Shown: positions 16,533-21,533 of the stretch, one piece after another
Layout of the letters: every line of letters begins with the position of its first letter
Position numbering within the stretch: the first letter of the stretch is position 1
Source of the DNA: CAKSIW01 sp045576435
Lineage (GTDB): Bacteria; Bacillota; Clostridia; Monoglobales; Monoglobaceae
Direction of reading: 5' to 3'
Length of the DNA: 21,533 nucleotides
NCBI GenBank assembly: GCA_045576435.1
Contig: JAZNGL010000076.1
Span: 1 to 21,533 of the forward strand
The notes under the pieces: model-generated
The model's database searches: none
What the model was told of the DNA's origin: nothing
What the model saw: only the letters and a program-made list of their open reading frames with translations
Made by a program: the position numbers and the translations under genes

Positions 16533-17651
16533 ATGACAAAAATAGATATTTTTTCAGGATTTTTGGGAGCGGGAAAAACCACGCTTATTAAGAAGTTGAT
16601 TTCTGAGGCATATGCTGGTGAAAAAGTTGTTCTGATTGAAAACGAATTTGGTGAAATCGGCATTGATGGCGGATTTTTGAAGGATGCCGGAATTGAGATA
16701 ACCGAAATGAATTCGGGTTGCATTTGTTGTAGCTTGGTGGGCGATTTCAGCGAAGCACTCAAAAAGGTGCTCAGTGAGCTTGAGCCGGACCGAATTTTAA
16801 TTGAGCCATCAGGCGTTGGTAAGTTGAGTGATGTTATTAAGGCGGTTTCAGCTGTTGATAGCGAAAGAATTTTGCTTAGCAGTTTTACGGCTGTTGTTGA
16901 TGCGAAAAAGTGCAAAATATATATGAAAAATTTTGGTGAATTCTATAACGACCAGATTGAAAGTGCACGATGCATTGTTCTCAGCCATACAACAAATATG
17001 GATGAGGCAAAAATTACCGAGTGTATCAACTTGATACGCGAAAAAAACAGTGATGCAGTGATTGTTACAACACCATGGGAACTGCTTAACGGAAAACAGA
17101 TTGCAGAGGCTATGGAAGGTGCGGGAACGCTTAAGGCAACAATTGAGGAGCTTGAGCATGAACATCACCACCATCATCATCATGAACATCACGAAGAATG
17201 CGGTTGCGGACATGACCATCATCATCACGAGCATGAAGAAGAATGTTGTTGTGGACATGACCACCATCATCACGAGCATGACGAAGAATGTTGTTGTGGA
17301 CATGACCATCATCACGGGCACGACGAAGAATGTTGTTGCGGACATGACCATCATCATCACCATGCAGATGAGGTGTTTACGAGCTGGGGAGTTGAAACTG
17401 CCAAAGCGTATTCTAAAGAAGAAATTAATCATGCTCTTGAAGAGTTTGATGATTCGGGTAAATATGGAACAATTCTTCGTGCAAAGGGTATTGTTGCATC
17501 AACAGACGGGCAATGGATACACTTTGATTATGTTCCGGGCGAAAGCGATGTCAGATTTGGCTCAGCAGATGTTGTTGGACGTTTGTGCGTTATTGGTGCA
17601 GATTTAAATAAAGAAGAGGTTGAAAAGCTTTTTGGTGTTAAGAGCAAATAA
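16533..17651 (+). CDS. COG0523/CobW-family GTPase with His/Cys-rich metal-binding repeats
   Basis: This 372-residue G3E P-loop protein belongs to the family of nucleotide-dependent metal (Zn, Co, Ni) chaperones. Seen: Walker A GFLGAGKT (residues 9-16), the family metal motif GCICC (62-66; C63, C65, C66), EPSGVGKLSDV, and a C-terminal CobW_C domain (about 285-372). Between them, about residues 208-279, lies a strip with roughly 33 His and 11 Cys, including four tandem units of the EECCCGHDHHHHEH type. The usual guanine-specificity NKxD is replaced by SHTT, so nucleotide preference is uncertain. GAAAGGA at 16517-16523 fits ATG 16533; the in-frame ATG 16515 and TTG 16506 are rejected. A second CobW-like gene follows. 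Zinc is the best guess. Confidence 0.92.
   Translation: MTKIDIFSGFLGAGKTTLIKKLISEAYAGEKVVLIENEFGEIGIDGGFLKDAGIEITEMNSGCICCSLVGDFSEALKKVLSELEPDRILIEPSGVGKLSDVIKAVSAVDSERILLSSFTAVVDAKKCKIYMKNFGEFYNDQIESARCIVLSHTTNMDEAKITECINLIREKNSDAVIVTTPWELLNGKQIAEAMEGAGTLKATIEELEHEHHHHHHHEHHEECGCGHDHHHHEHEEECCCGHDHHHHEHDEECCCGHDHHHGHDEECCCGHDHHHHHADEVFTSWGVETAKAYSKEEINHALEEFDDSGKYGTILRAKGIVASTDGQWIHFDYVPGESDVRFGSADVVGRLCVIGADLNKEEVEKLFGVKSK
17193..17369 (+). repeat. Four in-frame tandem repeats (45/45/42/45 bp) coding His/Cys units
   Basis: Units start at 17193, 17238, 17283 and 17325; each encodes EEC(G/C)CGH-D-H-rich, 14-15 residues. Near-identical DNA (for example TGTTGTTGTGGACATGACCA) in neighbouring units points to recent duplication or slippage. 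Unit 3 is one codon shorter. Unit number is likely to vary between strains. Confidence 0.92.
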
Positions 17652-17674
17652 AAAGCAGAAAGGTCTTGATTGTT

Positions 17675-18613
17675 ATGGAAATCGCGGTATATTTGTTCAC
17701 GGGGTTTCTTGATGCGGGAAAGTCTGCATTTATAAAAGAAACGCTTAATGACGAGAGGTTCAGTGGCGGTGAAAGAACCTTATTTTTGTTATGTGAAGAA
17801 GGCGAAATTGAATTTAATGAGTCTGAGCTTTCTGAAAAGAATATTTTTATTGAGAAGATAGATGATATTTCAATGATAACAACAAATAATCTGCGTTCAC
17901 TATGCAAAAAACATAAGGCAGAGAGAATTATCATTGAATATAACGGCATGTGGCAACTCCCTCTTTTATATTCAAGCATCCCGAATGATTGGATTATATA
18001 TCAGGAAATCACATTCATGGATTCAAACACCATTGAGGCATATAATGCAAATATGAGAAATCTGGTGGTGGAAAAGCTTCAGAACTGTGAACTTGCGGTG
18101 TTTAATCGTTGCAAGGAGGGCTTTAACAAGGAGGCTCTTCACAAAATTGTCCGTGGAATAAGCAGAAGATGTGATATTATATATGAGTTTGAAAACGGTG
18201 AAATTGAATATGACGACATTGAGGACCCATTACCATTTGATATTGAAGCGCCGATTATTGAGGTTGCAGTGAAGGACTATGCACTCTGGTATCGGGATTT
18301 GGTTGAGGAAATGCCCAAATATGACAGGAAAACTGTTAAATTCACCGGAATTATTGTTATTGATAAAAGAATGCCTGAAGATTGTTTTATCATTGGCAGA
18401 CACGTTATGACGTGTTGCGCAGATGACATTGCATATAAAGGGATAATCTGCAAGGGCAGAAAACCTCAGATGCAAAAGGGCGATTGGCTTTCTGTGACGG
18501 TTGAGGTCAGAATTGAAAAGCATAAATTATATAAAGGCGAAGGACCGGTGTTATATCTTAAAGACTATGCAATGACCTCTGAGCCTGAAGAACCTGTTGC
18601 GGTGTTCTATTAA
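17675..18613 (+). CDS. CobW-like P-loop protein fused to a TIGR03943/DUF1980-like domain
   Basis: The 312-residue protein starts like a COG0523 GTPase with Walker A GFLDAGKS (residues 10-17). It lacks the GCxCC metal motif, has EYNG where EPSG is expected, and has NRCK instead of NKxD, so the N-terminal domain (about 1-190) looks degenerate. The C-terminal part (about 205-310) resembles the TIGR03943/DUF1980 (YcgQ) domain: VKFTGIIV, then FIIGRHVMTCCADDIAYKG with the Cys pair C247/C248, and a WLSVTVEV strand. YcgQ-type proteins normally pair with a UPF0718 (YcgR) permease; none is in this window. AGAAAGG at 17657-17663 supports ATG 17675 over TTG 17666. A role with the preceding His/Cys-rich GTPase in metal handling is inferred. 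Confidence 0.85.
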   Translation: MEIAVYLFTGFLDAGKSAFIKETLNDERFSGGERTLFLLCEEGEIEFNESELSEKNIFIEKIDDISMITTNNLRSLCKKHKAERIIIEYNGMWQLPLLYSSIPNDWIIYQEITFMDSNTIEAYNANMRNLVVEKLQNCELAVFNRCKEGFNKEALHKIVRGISRRCDIIYEFENGEIEYDDIEDPLPFDIEAPIIEVAVKDYALWYRDLVEEMPKYDRKTVKFTGIIVIDKRMPEDCFIIGRHVMTCCADDIAYKGIICKGRKPQMQKGDWLSVTVEVRIEKHKLYKGEGPVLYLKDYAMTSEPEEPVAVFY

Positions 18614-18616
18614 TGA

Positions 18617-18648
18617 TTGGAACAACTCCTGAAATGATTTCATATAAT
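18617..18648 (+). promoter_or_regulatory. Possible promoter before the asparagine-synthetase-like gene
   Basis: A perfect TATAAT lies at 18643-18648, but the best -35 (TTGGAA, 18617-18622) is 20 bp away, too far for a strong site. Overlapping it is the short dyad GAAAT-G-ATTTC (18631-18641). It is the only plausible internal promoter in the right-hand run. Confidence 0.3.
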
Positions 18649-18667
18649 ATTTAAGGAATATTTTAGG
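18646..18667 (+). repeat. 11-bp tandem direct repeat ending in the Shine-Dalgarno
   Basis: AATATTTAAGG (18646-18656) is followed directly by AATATTTTAGG (18657-18667), with one mismatch. The second copy runs into the ribosome-binding site TAGGAGG (18664-18670). Confidence 0.6.
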
Positions 18668-18678
18668 AGGGATGGTAA

Positions 18679-20502
18679 GTGTCAGGTTTATCAGGTATAG
18701 TAAATCTTAATAGAAAAATATCTTCGGAATTTAAAAATGCTCGGCTTATGGCAGAAGTGCAAATGCGCCGAGGAGGAAGTGTTCCCCAAGTTGAAGACTG
18801 CGGTTCAGCTATTTTTGCATGCACGGAACGTATTTTGGGAGAGGAACTTCCACTTTCAAGAGAAATTGGCGGTGTAAAATACACAATATGCTTTGACGGG
18901 CTCATTTATAATGCAAAGGAGCTTGAAACAGAGCTAAAAAAAGAACGAATATTGCTTGACTCCCCAAGTGATGCAGAGCTTGTTCTGGCGGCATATATAA
19001 AATGGGGGGTTGGATGCGTTCAAAGATTAAATGGAATTTTTGCCTTTTCAATCTGGAATCAGGCGGCAAATGAATTGTTTTTAGCTCGTGACAGGTTTGG
19101 AATAAAACCGTTATATTACACGATTTTGAGCGACACTCTTATTTTTGCTTCGGAAATAAAGGGAATTTTAGCACATCCCAAAATTGATGCTGTGCTTGAT
19201 AAAAAGGGCATTTGTGAGGTTCTGGGGCTTGGACCGGCTCAGGTTCAGGGAAGCGGAATTTTTAAGGATATTTATGAAATTTTGCCAAGCAACTGTGCAA
19301 CGTATAATAAAAACGGTTTTAATACATATTGTTATTGGAGGCTTGAATCGAAAAAATTTGAGGAGAGCTTTGATGAATGCCTTGAAAACGCGAAGAAACT
19401 GACGTTTTCTGCGATTAATTCTCAGCTTGAGGAAAAGGGCAGAAGAATGTGTTATTTTCTTTCGGGCGGACTCGATTCGAGTGCAATTGTTGCTATGGCG
19501 GCAAAAAAATATGGCTATGGAATAAATACATTTTCTTTAAAATATTCGGGAAATGATGAGTTTTTTAAGCCAACAGAATATCAACCGTCTGCAGATGATG
19601 ATTATATCCGTTTGATGTCAGAAACATATAACACAAAGCATCATACGATTGAGGTTGATAATGATGCTCTGTTTTCTTTACTTACCGATGCGGTTGATGC
19701 CCGTGATATGCCGGGGATGGCAGACGTTGATTCGTCGCTTTATTTTTTATGCAGAGAGATGGGCAACGAATTCAGCGGTGCAATTTCGGGCGAGTGTGCA
19801 GATGAGGTTTTTGGAGGATATCCATGGTTCCATAGAAAAGAAGATTTTGATGCAAAAATCTTTCCTTGGGCAAAGAACATTGATATGCGAAGAAACCTTG
19901 TTAACCCGAGCTTTTTAAGTCCTGATGAAATATCACAACACATATATTCAAGCTATGATAATTCCGTGTTGATGACTGCCCGATGCGCAGACGATAACGA
20001 AGAGGATAAAAGGCGCAGAGAAATTGCACATCTTAACCTTAATTGGTTTATGTTTTCGTTGGGTGCGCGCAGTGAAAGAATTGGAATGAACTGTGGCGTT
20101 GAAATCAGAATGCCGTTTTGCGACCATAAATTGGTTGAATATATATGGAATGTGCCGTGGAATTTCAAGGCATATAACGAGCGTGAAAAGGGACTTTTGA
20201 GAATGGTGTTCAATGAGATTTTGCCTGAAGATATTCTCTGGCGCAAAAAAAGCCCGTTCCCGAAGACTCATAATCCTGAATATGAGGATATGGTTGCTCA
20301 GCGTGTTGTTGAAATTTTCTCGGATAAAAATTCTGCGGTTTGCGATTTAATAAACGAAGAATATATTTTTGAATTGATGAGCAAGCCATCAGATTATGCA
20401 AAGCCATGGTTCGGACAGTTAATGGCAACGCCGCAACTATATGGCTATATTATTCAGCTTGATTATTGGCTTAAAAAATATGGAGTTAAAATAAAAATTT
20501 AA
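18679..20502 (+). CDS. Asparagine-synthetase-like protein with degenerate glutaminase site
   Basis: The 607-residue protein has the AsnB layout: N-terminal class II glutaminase fold (about 1-205) and C-terminal synthetase domain. The synthetase ATP/PPi loop SGGLDSS (262-268), the SGECADEVFGGYPWF block (about 370-384) and the late RMPFCDHKLVEY motif are intact. The glutaminase is not: the nucleophile after Met is Ser instead of Cys (MSGLSG), NGE is replaced by D73-G74-L75, and the HRGPD region reads RRGGSVP; the substrate-binding Asp98 (SDAE) is kept. It may therefore use free ammonia, or have another amide-forming role. TAGGAGG at 18664-18670 fixes the GTG start at 18679 with 8-base spacing, so the missing Cys is not a start-site error. 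Confidence 0.9.
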   Translation: MSGLSGIVNLNRKISSEFKNARLMAEVQMRRGGSVPQVEDCGSAIFACTERILGEELPLSREIGGVKYTICFDGLIYNAKELETELKKERILLDSPSDAELVLAAYIKWGVGCVQRLNGIFAFSIWNQAANELFLARDRFGIKPLYYTILSDTLIFASEIKGILAHPKIDAVLDKKGICEVLGLGPAQVQGSGIFKDIYEILPSNCATYNKNGFNTYCYWRLESKKFEESFDECLENAKKLTFSAINSQLEEKGRRMCYFLSGGLDSSAIVAMAAKKYGYGINTFSLKYSGNDEFFKPTEYQPSADDDYIRLMSETYNTKHHTIEVDNDALFSLLTDAVDARDMPGMADVDSSLYFLCREMGNEFSGAISGECADEVFGGYPWFHRKEDFDAKIFPWAKNIDMRRNLVNPSFLSPDEISQHIYSSYDNSVLMTARCADDNEEDKRRREIAHLNLNWFMFSLGARSERIGMNCGVEIRMPFCDHKLVEYIWNVPWNFKAYNEREKGLLRMVFNEILPEDILWRKKSPFPKTHNPEYEDMVAQRVVEIFSDKNSAVCDLINEEYIFELMSKPSDYAKPWFGQLMATPQLYGYIIQLDYWLKKYGVKIKI

Positions 20503-20515
20503 GAGGTTGATGCTT

Positions 20516-21154
20516 ATGATAAAGGCTGTTTTGTTTGATTTTGACGGAACGTTAATAAATACAAATGATCTTATTTTTGATTCATATCGCTATGCCTTCA
20601 AAGAGGTTTTGGGACGAGAAATTTCCATGGATGAGATTTTGAAGCTTTATGGCAGACCTCTGTATATTTCACTGATGGAATATGGTGAAATTGGAGAAAG
20701 GCTCTATAAAATCTATCGTGAATATAATGAAGCAAGGCACGATTTGGTTGTGAAAGCTTTTGATGGCGCGGTTGAGGGCGTTAAAAGGATAATCGAGAAA
20801 GGATATCTCGTTGGTGTTGTAACGTCAAAAAGATTAGAACTTGTTAACAGAGGTCTTAAAATTATGGGGCTTGAAAACACCTTTGATTTTATTGTAACAC
20901 CTGCGGATACAAGCAAGGTTAAGCCTGAGCCTGAACCGATTTTATGTGGTTGTGAAAAGCTTGGGGTTTTGCCGGAGGAAACAATTTATGTTGGTGACAG
21001 CGAGTTCGATTTATTGGCGGGAAGAGCGGCGGGAACAAAACTCTGTGCAGTGAAATATTCTGTGACCCCACACGATGTTTTGCTTGCTTATTGCCCTGAA
21101 TATTTTGTTGAGTCTATAGCTGATTTTGCGGATATGCTGGAGGAAATAAATTAA
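20516..21154 (+). CDS. ppaX: HAD phosphatase, PpaX-like pyrophosphatase
   Basis: This 212-residue haloacid-dehalogenase subfamily IA hydrolase has the catalytic DFDGT (nucleophile Asp8, acid/base Asp10), VTSKR (motif II Ser/Thr), KPEPEP (motif III Lys) and YVGDSEFDLLAG (motif IV). The INTNDLI after motif I and the length match PpaX, which hydrolyses the pyrophosphate made by HPr(Ser-P) dephosphorylation in Bacillota; a general phosphoglycolate-phosphatase-like enzyme is the alternative. Start choice: AGAGG at 20502-20506 lies nine bases from ATG 20516 but only three from ATG 20510. No hprK or lgt gene is adjacent in this window. It overlaps the next gene by one base (TAATG). Confidence 0.85.
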   Translation: MIKAVLFDFDGTLINTNDLIFDSYRYAFKEVLGREISMDEILKLYGRPLYISLMEYGEIGERLYKIYREYNEARHDLVVKAFDGAVEGVKRIIEKGYLVGVVTSKRLELVNRGLKIMGLENTFDFIVTPADTSKVKPEPEPILCGCEKLGVLPEETIYVGDSEFDLLAGRAAGTKLCAVKYSVTPHDVLLAYCPEYFVESIADFADMLEEIN

Positions 21155-21533
21155 TGAAGGCGATTCTTGATTATGTTGTTCCGGCAGAGGATTCAGGTAA
21201 AACAATTGAGAAAATATTGAAAAAAAGGTTCAAAATTTCGTCAAAGCTGATGATTTATCTCAAGTTAAACGGAAGGCTCCGAAAAAACGGAGAGATTTCC
21301 CGAAGTGTTGATGTTGCCTTTTCGGGCGATTTGATAAGTGCAGACGTCTCGGAAAATCTTGAAGGCTTTAACGAAATTTTACCTAAAAAATTGGATATTG
21401 ACATTCTCTATGAGGATGAATATATAATGGTAATAAACAAACAGGGTGGATTGGAAGTGCATCCAAGCCTTGGAAATCATGATGAAACGCTTGCTAACGC
21501 AGTTGTTTATTATTGGTCGCAAAAAGACGAATA
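21154..21533 (+). CDS. RluA/RluD-family pseudouridine synthase, 5' part only
   Basis: The reading frame from ATG 21154 stays open to the window edge (126 complete codons), with a strong GGAGGA at 21139-21144. The N-terminal part looks like the S4-type RNA-binding domain (ISSKLMIYLKLNGRLRKNG), followed by the family block ILYEDEYIMVINKQGGLEVH and a TLANAVVYYW segment, which starts the catalytic domain. The catalytic Asp of the HRLD motif lies beyond the window. The family makes pseudouridine in rRNA or tRNA; the specific site cannot be judged. NKQGG replaces the more usual NKPxG. It overlaps the ppaX stop by one base, so translation is coupled. Confidence 0.9.
   Translation, partial: MKAILDYVVPAEDSGKTIEKILKKRFKISSKLMIYLKLNGRLRKNGEISRSVDVAFSGDLISADVSENLEGFNEILPKKLDIDILYEDEYIMVINKQGGLEVHPSLGNHDETLANAVVYYWSQKDE

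Noticed and set aside
17193..17369. Possible CRISPR-like array
   Set aside because: The units are contiguous with no unique spacers, stay in frame and encode a metal-binding segment.
16848..17432. 194-residue open frame on the - strand opposite the His/Cys repeats
   Set aside because: Its Met/Val-rich repeats are simply the reverse complement of His and Glu codons; there is no ribosome-binding site and the + strand gene is well supported.
17062..17607. 181-residue + frame overlapping the CobW gene
   Set aside because: It is a shifted reading of the same repeat (Ile/Thr/Met-rich, low complexity) and lies wholly inside a recognised gene.
18679..18687. Mis-called start hiding an upstream catalytic Cys in the AsnB-like protein
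   Set aside because: TAGGAGG is spaced correctly for GTG 18679, and the other glutaminase residues are also altered, so the Cys loss appears genuine.

Overview
The window looks like chromosomal DNA of a low-GC Gram-positive bacterium, most likely an anaerobic member of the Clostridia (Bacillota). The reasons are: purine-rich Shine-Dalgarno sites before nearly every gene; AT-rich intergenic DNA with consensus sigma-A promoters; the gene order priA-def-fmt-(HEXXH peptidase)-rsmB-rlmN-PP2C phosphatase-PASTA kinase-rsgA-rpe-thiN, a well-known clostridial arrangement; a DUF896 (YnzC-like) small protein; and a PpaX-like phosphatase. Genus and species cannot be read from the sequence. All 21 genes lie on the + strand. 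I see no tRNA, rRNA, insertion sequence, phage gene or CRISPR array, and no gene-free stretch exceeds 300 bases.

Left part (1-3781): three short units, each with its own promoter. An Lrp/AsnC regulator and an AGCS sodium:alanine/glycine symporter form a two-gene unit behind a promoter embedded in a nested dyad (135-208), and the unit ends in a clear intrinsic terminator (2093-2120). A DUF896 gene with an extended -10 promoter follows. Next is nagA, with a perfect consensus promoter (TTGACA-17 bp-TATAAT) and a 14-bp palindrome just upstream of it. A weaker hairpin follows nagA.

Middle part (3782-15449): a long, tightly packed housekeeping run covering replication restart (PriA), N-terminal formyl-Met metabolism (Def, Fmt), a membrane zinc peptidase, rRNA/tRNA modification (RsmB, RlmN), the Ser/Thr phosphatase-kinase pair that senses cell-wall state (PrpC/Stp, PrkC), ribosome assembly (RsgA), the pentose phosphate pathway (Rpe) and thiamine pyrophosphate synthesis (ThiN). 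Several genes overlap by 1-4 bases. The only striking intergenic structure is a 13-bp stem-loop without a U-tract between prkC and rsgA.

Right part (15450-21533): the same-strand run continues with less conserved content. It holds a PfkB-type sugar kinase, two consecutive COG0523/CobW-type P-loop proteins, an asparagine-synthetase-like protein with a damaged glutaminase site, a PpaX-like HAD phosphatase and the start of an RluA/RluD-family pseudouridine synthase cut by the window edge. The first CobW protein carries a dense His/Cys tandem-repeat region. The second looks like a degenerate CobW domain fused to a TIGR03943/DUF1980 (YcgQ-like) domain. This metal-handling pair and the Ser-for-Cys asparagine synthetase are the most interesting parts of the window.
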